NCBI GenBank assembly: GCA_029817715.1
Contig: JARUPY010000387.1
Location: 6,324,001 to 6,388,000 of the forward strand
Reading direction: 5' to 3'
Source of the DNA: Melastoma dodecandrum
Lineage: Eukaryota > Streptophyta > Magnoliopsida > Myrtales > Melastomataceae
Length of the DNA stretch: 64,000 nucleotides
Position 1 is the first letter of the stretch; each line of letters starts with the position of its first letter. The translations under genes were made by a program, and so were the position numbers. Below are positions 48,301 through 59,772 of this stretch, piece by piece. The notes beneath the pieces are model-generated. The model was given only the letters and a program-made list of their open reading frames with translations. It was not told the DNA's origin and did no database searches.

Positions 48301-49324
48301 ACGGGTCGAGTCTACTGATTACTCGGAAAACCCGGGCTCAAGCTTCGACTACACTCCTCTACGAGGAGACAGGCCCTGCGAATTCAACGCAGAACAAGGG
48401 CCCCTCGTGAGTTGTAACGCTCTCACCTTTCCTGCGGAGTTCGCCTGCAACGACAAGTCGGAGGCGCCAAAAGGTAAAACCCTGGACTCTAAGGTCACTT
48501 CTTTTCCATCTGGCTTCCCTCTGCATTGGCTGAGGAAACCATCGGATCGCATGAAACAGCACATGCACTCGTTATACATCGCAGCCACCTTTGACGGTGT
48601 TCTGGTGGGTCGAGTCTTAATAGACAACGGCGCCACCATCAACGTTCTCCCACTCACCAAGTTTAGACTTCTTGGGTACAAGCCTAGCGAGTTGGTACGA
48701 ACCGACGTGGCTGTAAGTGGCTTTAATGGGAGGAAGTCCGAATGCCTGGGGATATGCTCTGTGCATTTAGGCGTCGGAAGACACGAGCAGGAAACTGCTT
48801 TCTTCGTAATTGACATAGCCCCTTCGTTTAATGCGCTTTTGGGACGCGATTGGCTTCATAAAGTCGCCGCGATCCCGTCGACTTTGCATAGGGAGTTGAT
48901 TTTATGGCTTGACTCTGAAATAGAGACTATCAGGCCTGATGAATACTCCCGTTGTGACAAGGGCATTTTACATGCAGAAACATGCAAGACGATCAAGGAC
49001 CTCACCTTGGATCAACGCTACAAGCTAGGAGACCCTACTGTCGGACCCCTAGGTGAACCCTCCGGGAAGTTCGACTTCATTGTGAGCTATGGCACCTCTC
49101 ACCCCAAGCCTGATGAGGGACCAATCGTGCCGACAGGATGGGGCCCCGACTTCACGGACAAGGATATAGATGAGGTCCTGCAGGAAGTAGTCCCGACCAA
49201 GGATGGAGGCGAGACAGACAACAGTCCTAATGGCGACAAGGGAGAGGCGCCCAAGAGCCAGGAAAGTACTGCGACGGAGTTGGAGCCCGATAGACTCCTA
49301 CACGAAGGGTTGTATGGACAGTGA
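45371..49324 (+). CDS. B gag-protease polyprotein with one in-frame TGA
   Basis: ATG 45371 follows the PBS closely. The frame runs 1317 codons to TGA 49322-49324, broken only by TGA 45845-45847 (GGTTGACCC context, probably CGA to TGA). An N-terminal duplicated motif (APGGQAATNQSTFDSDA / ALGGQAATNQSAFDSHA) precedes a coiled-coil-like stretch. The gag domain spans about 46280-46760 (FTRFSGEDEMTPFEHIARF, SWTQMQSMFVKTFARL). Three zinc-finger-like stretches follow: YCKWHGSFTHTTKDC (near 47022), LCHWHLKDTHTTDQC (near 47352) and LCQKC...LCTACC (near 47840-47910). The retropepsin domain has VLIDNGATINVLPL (near 48614-48655) and FNALLGRDWLHKVA (near 48828). Confidence 0.9.
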
Positions 49325-51431
49325 CGAAGGAAGAGGCTATGCAGTCGATGATCTCCTCCAGCGACTACAAGAGTATGCTAGGAAGTCTAGGAAATTAGGT
49401 TGCCAAATAAGCAGTGTAAATGCTGAGGCTAGCTTATCTAAGTCCATTGATACCGACTTAGGCGGTGTCCAGGGTCGCGAGTCACTTATGATGCCATGTG
49501 ACCAGCTTGTAAGTATCAATTTAGGCGAGGAATCTAGCCCTCGGATCGTTTTCGTTAGTTCTTCAATGAATAAAGAAATTTTCGATTCTATTAAGGCTAC
49601 TCTTGAAGAATTCAAGGATTGTTTCGCTTGGGACTATACTGAAATGCCGGGTCTAGATCGCCGACTTGTAGAGCATAAGTTGCCAATCAAAGCAGGATTT
49701 AAGCCGGTCCAACAGGCACCAAGGAGAATGACTCATGAAGTCACTCAGGCAGTATTCGAAGAAGTCAAGAAGCTCTTTAAAGCTGGGTATATAAGAACAT
49801 CGAGGTACACCGAGTGGATATCCAGCATAGTCTCTGTCATCAAGAAGAATGGCAGGATTAGAGTCTGCATCGACTTCAGAGATTTAAATCGTGCTACTCC
49901 AAAGGATGAATATCCCATGCCCATTGCAGACGACTTAGTCGATAAGACGGCAGGGCACCAAATTATGTCATTCATGGATGGTTTCTCAGGATATAACCAA
50001 ATTTTCTTGGATGAGGAAGATATCCATAAAACCGCGTTCAGATGTCCCTTAGGCATTTTTGAGTGGGTAGTCATGCCGTTTGGGCTCAAAAACGCTGGTG
50101 CGACCTACCAACGAGCTATGAACGCCATTTTTTATGCTTCGATTGCCAAGACAGTCGAGGTGTACATAGATGATATAGTGGTCAAATCAAAAGACGAGAG
50201 GTCGCACGTTAATGATCTTAGGAATGCTTTCATCCAAATGAGAAAGCATCAGCTCAAACTAAACCCTCTCAAATGTGCTTTCGGAGTAAGAGCAGGACAT
50301 TTCTTAGGGTTCCTAGTTCATCAACGTGGCATATAAGTCGACCAGAACAAAGTGAATGCCATTCAAAGATTGAACCCTCCGAGTAACAAGAAACAGTTAC
50401 AGGCTTTTTTAGGGAGGGTCAATTATCTCAGGCGATTTATTGGTAACGTCGCTGGACGGACAGAAGTCTTCTCGACTTTACTAAAGGCGAAGGGAAACTT
50501 TGTGTGGGGTGACGAACACCAGAAAGCATTTGAAGGCTTAAAGGAGTATTTAATGAAGCCGCCTGTACTCGCCCCTCCTCGGGTAGGAAAGCCTTATCTG
50601 CTTTATGTGGCAGCAACTGAATCAGTCATCGGTGCCATGTTAGCCCAAGAGGCGGAAGACAAAACTGAGAGAGCGGTTTACTATTTGTCAAGACAACTAA
50701 CCGCTACAGAAAAACGCTATACAATTAAGGAGAAGTTATGCCTGTCAGTCTTTTATACTGTTACTAAGCTAAGACACTATATTGGATCCCAAGAAGTTCA
50801 TGTCATTACCAAGTCTCCCGTCATAAAATATTTTTTCGAAAGTCCCCTGCTAACTGGGAGAATTAGTAAATGGAGTTTAGTGCTATCCGCTTATGATCTA
50901 CGATTCAAATCCCAACAGTCGGTGAAAGGACAGGCTCTGGCCGATTTCTTGGTGAGTCACGATCCATCTGTGTCGATTGACCAAGAAGAATCCCTTGAAG
51001 ACATCTGGCAGGGTTGGTTTGACGGATCTTCGGCGAAATCCGGCGTAGGAGTAGGCCTTCGCATACTTTCGCCACTAGGGAAAGATATTCGTCTAGCGTA
51101 TCGTTTGACAGCTGATCACACCAACAATGCGACTGAATATGAAGCTTTGATCACGCTCCTGAAGGAACTATTAACCCTGGGAGCCAAGAAAGCCACAGTG
51201 ATGGGGGACTCTCAACTGGTGATTAACCAGATGAATGGTACTTCTATATGCCAAGAGAAACTCACACCCTATCATCAAGTTGCCCGTAAACTGATCGAGC
51301 GATTTGAAGCGATCAGTTTCCTCTTTGTAGGTCGAGGGGAAAATACCATCGCTAATGACTTAGCCCAAAAGGCTTCAGGATACAAGGCCAAAAGAGGAAG
51401 CGATTGCATCCCAGAAATAGTTCCCACCTAG
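49203..51431 (+). CDS. B pol: RT, RNase H, aRNase H, one in-frame TAA
   Basis: The frame is +1 to gag-protease and overlaps its end by up to 122 bases. RT blocks: KKNGRIRVCIDFRDLNRATP, FMDGFSGYNQIFLDEED, MPFGLKNAGATYQRAM, catalytic YIDD at 50163-50174. TAA 50334-50336 interrupts just after HQRGI; the same frame resumes with VDQNKVNAI, so this is a point lesion (likely GAA to TAA). RNase H (YYLSRQLTATEKRYTIKEK) and archaeal-type RNase H follow (GWFDGSSAKSGVGVGL, NNATEYEALITLL, MGDSQLVINQMN, ENTIANDLAQKA). It ends at TAG 51429-51431, where integrase takes over in the -1 frame. Confidence 0.93.
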
Positions 51432-52756
51432 CTCCCCAAGGCGACGCGTTCACTCTGGACATAATGACAAGCGATAAGGATTGGAGGAGGCCAATCACCG
51501 ACTTCCTCTCCGACCCAACACAAAAGGCGAGCCAAAGAATCAAGACTCAGGCTTTGTCGTACACCCTTATAGATGGGATACTTTACAGAAAGACCAAAGA
51601 AGGAGTCCTACTAAGGTGCGTCGACTTAGACGAAGCGACTCCAATTATGTTAGAGACTCATCAGGGTTTATGCGGGTCTCACCAATCTGGCACCAAAATG
51701 TCTTGGGCTATCCAAAGACATGGTTTTTACTGGCCATCAATGCTAAAGAACTGCATAGAAATGGCTAGGGGATGCCAAGAGTGTCAAAAACATGGTCCGG
51801 TGACAAGGGCCCCAGCGTCCGACTTAGTCTCAGTCATCCAGCCTTGGCCATTTAGGTCTTGGGCTTTAGATATAATCGGGGAAATCCATCCGCACTCGAG
51901 TAAGGGTGACGCCTATATTCTAGTCGCCACCGATTATTTCACTAAATGGGTCGAGGTTCAGGTATATAAGAAGATTGATCACAAAGAAGTGATCGATTTT
52001 CTTAAATCATCTATCATCTATAGATTTGGAATTCCCCAGAATATTGTAGTGGACAATGGCACCGCTTTCAATAATGAGAAAATGCGAGAATTCGCTACGG
52101 ATTTTGGTTTCTCGATCACCAACTCAACATCTTATTATCCTCAGGCGAATGGACAGGCTGAAGCTACCAATAAACTCATAAAGAACAATATTCAGAAAAT
52201 GGTTGGCGCAAATCCAAGAGAATGGCACCAACTATTACAAGACACTTTGTGGGCTTTAAGAGTTACTAAGAGAGAAAGCACAGGGGAAACCCCTTTTTCA
52301 CTAGTATATGGGCAAGACACCGTCCTACCTATTGAGGTTCGATACAAGTCGCTCAGGGTGACTCATCCTGATCTACAAGACGAGGCAATGTACCTCGCTT
52401 TGGACGAATTAGAGAAGAAGCGACTTGATGTAATAGACCGACTCGAGGTGCATAAACAAAGGATTGCTAGGCATTATAACAAAAGGGTTGTCCATAAGCA
52501 CTTTAAAGTGGGCGACTTGGTTTGGAAGATGGTGCTACCCCTTAAATCGAAAGACCAAGTTTTGGGTAAATGGTCCCCTAATTGGGAAGGTTCACATGAG
52601 GTATGTGAAACATACTCATCTAATAGCTATCGGCTTATGACGAGAAGTGGGGTCAGACATCCATTAAAGGTTAATGGTAAATATCTCAAACCCTATCGCG
52701 CGACTATCTGGGAAGCTCACCATAAAATCCTAAGACAAAGGACGCCATTAATTTAG
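51404..52756 (+). CDS. B integrase (frame -1 to RT-RNase H)
   Basis: Homologous sequence starts at about 51428 (LAPQGDAFTLDIMTSDKDW); the first in-frame ATG is 51404. The HHCC domain (ETHQGLCGSHQSGTKMSW, GCQECQKHG) is followed by ALDIIGEIHP (Asp), VVDNGTAFNNEK (Asp) and NGQAEATNKLI (Glu), all intact, then a C-terminal domain ending HPLKVNGKYLKPYRA. 450 residues, full length. The stop-and-switch at the junction mirrors A1 and A2. Confidence 0.95.
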   Translation: MHPRNSSHLAPQGDAFTLDIMTSDKDWRRPITDFLSDPTQKASQRIKTQALSYTLIDGILYRKTKEGVLLRCVDLDEATPIMLETHQGLCGSHQSGTKMSWAIQRHGFYWPSMLKNCIEMARGCQECQKHGPVTRAPASDLVSVIQPWPFRSWALDIIGEIHPHSSKGDAYILVATDYFTKWVEVQVYKKIDHKEVIDFLKSSIIYRFGIPQNIVVDNGTAFNNEKMREFATDFGFSITNSTSYYPQANGQAEATNKLIKNNIQKMVGANPREWHQLLQDTLWALRVTKRESTGETPFSLVYGQDTVLPIEVRYKSLRVTHPDLQDEAMYLALDELEKKRLDVIDRLEVHKQRIARHYNKRVVHKHFKVGDLVWKMVLPLKSKDQVLGKWSPNWEGSHEVCETYSSNSYRLMTRSGVRHPLKVNGKYLKPYRATIWEAHHKILRQRTPLI

Positions 52757-52907
52757 GAAGCGCTTAATTCCTAAGAAATCGCGCTAGGTTTCAGTAACGC
52801 TGTCTGGAAGAATGAATCGAGCGTAGTGGGCAGAAATTCATTTGAGACACAAGGAACTTGGTTTATTCAGTAAAACAAAAAAACAATGGAATTGCATTGT
52901 TCTTTGG

Positions 52908-55900
52908 TTACAAATCTAATCTCCATAACCCGCCAACTTTTTTGAAATCAAGGACAAGGGATTTACGAGCTCGTCGCTTCGCGTTCACCTTGTTTCGCTG
53001 GGCATAAAGGTCGACGACCTTTTCTCTATCCTTCTCAGCATTGGCCTCCAGCTCCTCGATTTCTTGAGTATTGATCGACGCAAGCTGCCGAGTCAGGTCA
53101 TTCTTGAGGTTCGTGGAGAACTCTATCTGTCTCTCTGCCTCGGTCAGCTTCTCTTGCACGTCGACCAAACGTTGGCGGGCGTCCTGTGCAGCTTTAGAGG
53201 CCTGCCCTCGAGCTTCATTGATCGACTGAATCTTCGAGTCAGTCGAGTCCAAGGTGAGCAGGTCGGCGTAGTAATCCCTCCAGCGGGTCCAGTACGTCGA
53301 CCTGAAGCTCTTGCAGGCCCCCAATATTTCGTCAGTAACCCGAGGGGATGTCTCGATCCTCTTTAACAGCTTCTGCATCCTCCTAAATTCGTTGACGCTT
53401 AAGGGGTCGATGAGCAGAAGTTGGCAAAGTTCTTCGATATCCTCGTGAAGCTTCACCCACAGGTCTTTGGTCGACTTAGAAGTCGCCGCGACAGGATCCT
53501 GAAGAATAAGAGGCAAAATGTTGTTAAACAATACCCTAAAAAAGGCCAACGACCTCGTGCGATCGAGTACTTACTTCTGGAGGCGATCTATCCCCAGAGC
53601 TCTCATCCGAAGAAGAAGGAGGAGTGGGAATCTTCTGTCGGCAAGCAGTCACCTTCACCCTCTTCGGACGGGCCTATAAGGAAGGATATAATTACCTCAA
53701 TCAAGATTGCAATGGTAATACTATGTTCTGTTTAAGAACACATACCATCCCTGGTGTGGGAGTTTGAACTGGAGGAGAAGGAATAGTTTGGTCTTCTTCC
53801 TCACGAGTCGACCGAGTCAGTAACTCGACCGGGATCGTGACAGCCTGTTCTTCTTGGACCAAGGCCTCAGGGATTTGCTGTTCCTAAAACAGAGTATGAC
53901 GCAAAGCCAAAAGTTCATATATGAACTAAGGTAAGGATACACCAGCTGAGAGCTAAACTTACCTTGGCGATCGAAGCCTTTGAACTTTGGCCCAAGCTGT
54001 GGGAGATAAGCTGATGGCCATTCTTGTCTGAAGCCTCTCCCTAGACAATATGGTATGGGTCAGATATGAAAACTCAAAACAAAAACTGGAGTCAGCAGAG
54101 TCTTACCTCTGCGGCCGGTTTTTGTGGAGCGTCGACTATAGCTGAGGACACTGGCACTGCAGCTGGTGCCCTGGTAGATGAGGTCGCCGCTAAAGCGGTT
54201 GGCGACTTAGATGGGGTCGCCGCTGCTGCAGTTGGCGACCTGGATGGGGTCGCCGCTGCTGCAGTTGGCGACCTGGATGGGGTCGCCGCTGCTGCCGTTG
54301 GCGACCTGGATGAGGTCACCGCTGCAGTAACTGACGACATATGAGAGGAAGTCGCCACCTTCACCAGTCTCTTCCTCTGAGACAGAGGCATCTCTTCAGG
54401 ATCTTCTTCCTCGACCGCCTTGCGCTTTGGAGCGCTTTTGGGTCGAGCCTTCGAAGGACCACCTGCGACTGTTTTGCTGGGATTCGCAACTTTAGCCTTC
54501 CCTTTGCTGGTCGACTTGAGTCTAGAAGGAGCAGGGGCAAGGGGGGCTTTAGGCTTGGATTTTCCAGAGCCCTGAGGAAGCATTGATCCTGAAAGGGAGG
54601 AAGCTTATGATTAATATTAAGAAACCAATACTCTTAAAGTAAAGCTAAGTCTTTACCTTTGGCTTTAATGTGCGCGTCATCGGTATAAAAATCAGGTTCC
54701 TTGGAAACGTCCAAGAAGTGCATCAGGGCCCGCAGCTCTTCATAGGTAGTAGACCACAGCACAGTGAAGAACTGTGTGGCGAAACAGGCAGAAGTGTTAG
54801 ATGGGAATTCCATCTGGGAGAGCTGCGTCTTGTGATTGAGCAAGTCGAGGGTCGTCGAGTTAATCGACTTGCACGCAATCCTCTTCGTCCTATCCCCATA
54901 TAAGCCGCCGGCAGGGTCAGCAAATGGAACTGCTACACTTTGGATAAACCCAAACTGTTGCACACAGTTGAGGGTTATAGACTTCAAAGGTCAGGTAGCC
55001 GTCGAAGATAACCGGCAGATCTCTGCGGGTCAATACCCCATTCCAGAAGCCACGAGCAGCTTGAAGTGTCTTGCCTGAGCAAGTGTCTTGCCGCCTGGAA
55101 AGGGTGCCCAGCTGCGTCGATCTACCCTACCGAAGTCGACTATATGCTTCAGGTGGCCAGTGATCGATGTCATAAGCCATTGATCCTTACGCTGGCAGCA
55201 CTGATCTAGGATGGTCTCCCCATAATAGGAGGATTCAAGCGGCGAAGAAGAACCCTTGAACCCGGTCAATCCCGGCATCCACATGGCCGACCAGAGATGG
55301 ACTAGCCAGAGCAACCCTCCTGCTGAATGTTTTGGAAATGGCTTGATTTGAGACGTCGCTCTGTCCAGATCATGATAAAGCAGACCCAAAATAAAGGGAC
55401 CCCAGGAGATTTCTTCATTAGTCTCCCTCAGAAAATTGGCCACCGCATAAGAAGTGTGGCTGACTTTTTTCCTAGGGAAGCAGTAAACGAATTTGCTCAA
55501 CCAGGTGCTGAGGAACTCGACCTCCTCCTGGGCGCCAAAACCTTCAGTCGACAATCTCTCATCTGACTTCTTGCCTGCCGAGGCCATCTTCAGATGCCTA
55601 TTCACCACCTCCATGTACTGAAGGGCGCCCTTAGGGTTAATATCATCTGCTTGAGAGTACTACCGAACAGGGCAGCCATTGATTTTGCACCTGGTCAAAA
55701 TCTTCACGTCTGCCAATGTAACAGACATAGGGCCCTCTGGGAAATAGAAGCAGTTGACAGCATAATTCCAGAAAGGCAACATGGCCGAACAAACCCTAGG
55801 ATCACAGTTCTTGGTTGCCACGGACATTCTAAAGAATCTCAAGATTTTCTGATTCCTAAACCTCTCTGTGAAATGCTCCTCCCACATTTCGAGCCAGTCC

Positions 55901-56160
55901 ACCATCTCAGACTTAGATGCAGAAGGAAAACACAGGAAGGATCCCTGACCTTCCCAGTTGAGGGGATCGATGAAGTCGGGATGGCAAATCGGGATGGGCT
56001 TCTCGGTGACGAGATAGTTGAGCGGCACCGTCTCCGGAAAAAGATGCTCCGGCAAGATAGGTCCAAGAAAGACGCCCGATCCCTGATCCTCTGCGACCGG
56101 AACGGGTCCGGTTGCCCCCGCACGCAGATTATGGAACTCAAAGCACTTAAAAGTTGACAT
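52908..56160 (-). pseudogene. B antisense gene: spliced plant mobile domain protein
   Basis: Six minus-strand exons with GT-AG borders: 56160-54657, 54588-54107, 54040-53963, 53883-53746, 53673-53575, 53498-52908. They total 2892 bases (963 residues). Exon 1 is a PMD: WLEMWEEHFTERFRNQKIL, FWNYAVNCFYFPEGPMSVTL, EFLSTWLSKFVYCFPRKK, NEEISWGPFILGLLYHDL. Exon 2 is a basic Pro/Ala/Lys-rich linker with an 11-residue repeat (SRSPTAAAATP). The last exon is a coiled coil (ARQRLVDVQEKLTEAERQIE). Lesions: TAG 55660-55662 and two compensating indels near 55035 and 54965. It lies opposite to the element, between integrase and PPT. The role is unknown; it could act on silencing or packaging (inference). Confidence 0.85.
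54201..54332 (-). repeat. 33-bp tandem repeat (four units) in B antisense gene
   Basis: Unit GGCGACCTGGATGGGGTCGC plus CGCTGCTGCAGTT on the plus strand, the last unit diverged. It keeps the antisense frame and encodes the SPTAAAATPSR-type repeat. The plus-strand ORF through it is a shadow. Confidence 0.92.
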
Positions 56161-56286
56161 CTTTTTAAGGATCGAAGGAGTTTTGAAGAGGGAGACGAAG
56201 GGTTTTCTGAGAAACAAGGGTTTCTTGGAAAGACGGAGAAGTGTTGAGCAAGGAAGAAAAGTGCGGAAAAAGGATGACGATTCTCC

Positions 56287-56294
56287 TTTATATA
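56287..56294 (-). promoter_or_regulatory. Putative TATA box of B antisense gene
   Basis: TATATAAA on the minus strand (CCTATATAAAGGAGAA), 127 bases upstream of ATG 56160 and inside the element, not the LTR. Position and sequence fit a core promoter driving the antisense PMD gene. Confidence 0.6.
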
Positions 56295-56348
56295 GGATAT
56301 GATTTCTGCTGAGTCGGCACAGCCAACCCAGCATAAAAGGGGGGCTTA

Positions 56349-57334
56349 TGTTGACATGGCAAATAATTTTGGGCCTGGGCTTAGAACAGAGATCCAGTAA
56401 TCCCTCAAGTCACACATCTAGTCGGCCCAAGATACAGCCGTCTAGGTCGATTTATGACGAAGTCGACTAGGTCGATTTACGATGAAGTCGACTAGGTCGA
56501 CTTATGAACGGGGTCGACTAGGTCGACTCACAACAAAGGAGTATGGCGATCAAAGTCAACCAAGATGACTCAACAGTAGCTAGGCCTACTAGTGGGGTCA
56601 AAGTCGACGGAACTCTGGATAAGTCGACCAAGTCGATCGTAGTCCGTACAGATCAGTCAAGTCGACGAGGTTAAAATAAATTTATTCATTTTCAATCACG
56701 TTTGTTAAAGATCGTAACTGATCTTAAATACCCAGGAACGTGATCCCATATATCAAGGGGGTTGTTGAGACACTCCCACGATATTAGGAATCACGATCTA
56801 TAACACGATCTGCAAAACGATCTATCTGTTACGTGTTAATCACGTACAAGTCCTCTATAAATAGCAGAGGAATTCTTCAAGATAAAGACACGACCATACA
56901 CAGCCAAAACTCTTAAGTTTGTTCGTCAACCTTAGGAATTAGACACCTCGACCCGGTTTGTAGGTCAACTCCCCTTCCACCAGCAGAGTGAGCTCGTAGG
57001 GCCTTTGCCGTCAACTCCCGCCAGCGACACCACCGACGGAGTGAGCTCGTAGGGCCTTCGTCACAGCTTTCCGCCAGCGACTACCACCGACGGAGCGAGC
57101 TTCCAAGGCCTTCGTCACAAGTTCTCCGCCGTCACAGATTTCCACATCGTTGTCAACACTTGCACTTTTTTCCATTTCTAATGGCTGTAAGCCCTGTTTT
57201 CTTTATTCATTAAGATTGTAAGACTTGCATTTGATTTCAATAAAATTGTGCATCTTCTTACTGGCGACCACAAACTCAATTCATGTGAGTCCTTTACCAA
57301 ATATTTCCGACGTGATCCGTTCTATAGGCGAACA
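56349..57334 (+). repeat. 3' LTR of B
   Basis: 986 bp, three differences from the 5' LTR by eye. It sits directly after the PPT and directly before Harbinger ORF1 codons. Confidence 0.96.
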
Positions 57335-57426
57335 GTCTTCTCGAAGATTGGGCCCCAACGAAAATTTCTTGGGGAGGATGCTTCAGATTCATCAACTCGA
57401 ACTCTTCTTCTCTTCCGTGTATTCAT
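57335..57426 (-). pseudogene. Harbinger ORF1, 5' part displaced by element B
   Basis: ATG 57426 starts a basic N-terminus (MNTRKRRRVRVDES) ending with RWGPIFEKT at the insertion point. The 92 bases here plus 268 bases from 44325 to 44058 make exactly 120 codons, so the insertion interrupted an open frame. The 5-bp duplication is GTCTT here and GTCTC at 44326-44330. Confidence 0.85.
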
Positions 57427-57529
57427 TTTTATCTACAAAGTGCATACAAAAAATAAGTTATGACGTAAATGAACCAAGGGACAATATAAACTAATAATAG
57501 ATATAACACTATTTAATCATACAATGCTA

Positions 57530-58958
57530 TTACATGTTATAGTTTTCCCACATCTGATTTGCAATCCTATCCCTAAGGTCTTCTCCAATGTGGTATTCCA
57601 TCCCAACATTGGTGGAGCTTCTTTCATTGCCTGACGGTGGTAGTTCATCTTCCCACTAGTACATCCTCGTGAAATCTTCACAATCAATGGTACACAAGAA
57701 ATTGTGGAGTACACAACATGCTAAAATTATATTTGTCATGGTTGCACATGAATACTGACACTCGCATCCACTAGCAATTATTGGAAATCTTTTTTTTAGA
57801 ACGCCAAAAGCGCGTTCAATGCAATTCCTAAGAGAAGCATGTCGGTGATTGAATAATTCTTCTCGTGTTTCAGGTGCACGTTGCGAATATTCCTTGAGAT
57901 GATATCTCGTGCGGCCATATGGCGTGAGAAGCTTGCTAGTTAAACCAAAACCGGCATCTACCAGATAAAATTTGCCTAACAAAAAAATAATTGTTAGAAT
58001 TGTTACATGTTTTCGATAAGACAATTACATAACAAGATTTGGCTTACCTTCTGGAATTTTTAATGGCTCTTCCCTAGTAAGTGCACTTTGAAGAACACGT
58101 GCATCCGCAGCTAAGCCTTCCCAACCCGATAGAATATATGAAAATTTCATATTTAGTGTACAAGCTGCGAAGATATTTAGGGTTGGCCAGTCCTTTCTCC
58201 CTCTGCATCTAGGTGCATCTATTTTTGATACCTTAACTCGAACATGTGTGCCATCTATTGCACCTAAGCAGTCCTGGAAAAAATAAATTTTATTTAATAT
58301 AAGAATTTGATAACTTAGAATTGTATGTTTGATATTCCATGCAATAAATTTTAAAAAACAAATAACGGAATAGTACCTTAAAATAAAGGTAGAATCTGTT
58401 ACTGTTAAGTATTGTGGGTTGCACTTCGTTCCCCAATGGTTGTTTCACATACTCATCTTCTAAATTAATCACCCCAACTAAGATGTTATGGAAATACTTA
58501 CTTATTGTTTCTCCCGATCGGCATAAAAAAAAGCCAACCACTCGATTCTTGAAATTTTGTCCAAGTATGAGAAGAAAAGTAATCATCTGCTCTTCAATAG
58601 TACCTCGTGGGTATTCTTTAACCTTGCATATGTGCTTCAACTTTGTGCTTAATAGTCTAAAAGCATTTGGGCTCATGCGTATAATATCTTTGCAGTGAAT
58701 TTCTGACAGAGTGATGTTTTTAAGAACAGCAAGTCGGATGTTATGTCTCTCGGTAGGACTTAAACAGACCTTTGAACTGTGTAGCACCATAGATGCAGCT
58801 ATTGAAGACAACCATGTTGTAGTTGATGCATTTACGGCGCCCACGCCTATACTGGACATATTTAACCAACTGTGATACATATCGCTTTCTTGAACTTCTT
58901 GAAATGTTTCAGAATTGTCAATGGCAATGGAGTTATCTCTTTCAATATATTCTGCCAT
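57530..58958 (-). pseudogene. Harbinger DDE transposase (DDE_Tnp_4), near intact
   Basis: Three exons (58958-58377, 58273-58048, 57975-57530) with GT-AG introns give 417 residues, normal for the family. The start MAEYIERDN at 58958 was preferred over an in-frame upstream ATG (58976). The N-terminal helix-turn-helix-like region includes LSTKLKHICKVKEYPRGTIE. Catalytic residues are present: CLGAIDGTHVRV (Asp, exon 2), FYLVDAGF (Asp) and RNCIERAFGVLKKRF (Glu), both in exon 3. A TAG at 57656-57658 would remove about 41 C-terminal residues (DLRDRIANQMWENY lies beyond). Core catalysis might survive, but activity is doubtful. ORF1 starts about 100 bp downstream on the same strand. Confidence 0.92.
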
Positions 58959-59772
58959 TCTACACATTAACGACACATTAAACTATTGTAGGTGTGATCA
59001 TATAAATCATGAAGAATAAAACAATTATAGCAGTTTATAAGTTAAACATATGCTATAATATAAGAAAACACATATATAAACAGATTCGATACCACAAAAT
59101 ATCAGGTAAACGTCAAACTCAGTCATTAGGCAGAACAAAAAATAATGCACAATAACATGTTACAATCAGATAATTCAGTCACTCAGACTATTATGAGTTC
59201 AATATTGCCCCACGAGCACAAGGGGCGCAAGGGGCTTGAGGGCGCAAGTGGCTGGAGAACAAGGGGACTGAAAACACAAGGGGTGGGGATTAAGCAGAAA
59301 ATAATTCAACAAGCGGGGATGGGGCAGGTGATTTCAAAAGTATTTAAATATTTAGTGAAAATCAACGACTTCCACAATAAAAATCCACACTATTAAATAT
59401 TTAATCAAAATCAATGAGATCCACACTAAAACCCTAGATTGTAGATCAGTGACGCCAACAAATAACACTCTTGCGAATAAACTGAATGCACATACAAAAT
59501 CGAAAATCGAAGACGGTCTCACCTTGAACCCAAAAGATTCTTTGAGTAAGAGGGCTTTTCAAATGGGAGATATCTAGAAGTTGCAGATAGAAAGACCCGC
59601 TAAAATTAGACGAAATATTTTCAATACCCAGTCGGAAGAGATTGCTAAACGCTCAAGAGAACTCTGGTGGTCAACGATGGAGGGTTTGTCATCGAAGAAA
59701 ATGGAAATCAAGAAGTAGAGGGCCAATAATCGAAAGAAAAAGAGGGGAATAAGAAATTTGGTAAATGATCTC

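Larger units (their letters stand above)
44326..57339 (+). mobile_element. Young Tat-lineage gypsy element B (13,004 bp)
   Basis: LTRs 44331-45316 and 56349-57334 are each 986 bp and differ at three places by eye (TGTTA/TGTTG, ATTCC/ATTCA, TTTGCC/TTTACC). Flanks GTCTC and GTCTT fit a 5-bp duplication with one change. The internal order is PBS, gag-protease, RT-RNaseH-aRNaseH, integrase, antisense PMD gene, PPT (AAAAGGGGGGCTTA, 56335-56348). It belongs to a different family from A1/A2 (different LTR, PBS, gag) but has the same architecture. It is the youngest insertion in the window, inside Harbinger ORF1. Confidence 0.96.

Noticed and set aside
54066..54344. Plus-strand ORF of VAAAAVGDLDG repeats
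   Set aside because: Shadow of the 33-bp repeat in the antisense PMD gene, which has better exon support on the minus strand.
54960..55035. An intron of about 80 bp in exon 1 of the B antisense gene
   Set aside because: GT-AG borders exist but phases do not match, and the segment codes for a family-like stretch (VIFDGYLTFEVYNPQ) in another frame. Two compensating indels fit better.
55616..55661. A 46-bp intron removing the TAG in the B antisense gene
   Set aside because: GT and AG exist, but 46 bp is too short for a plant intron, and the flanking frame reads on as coding sequence.
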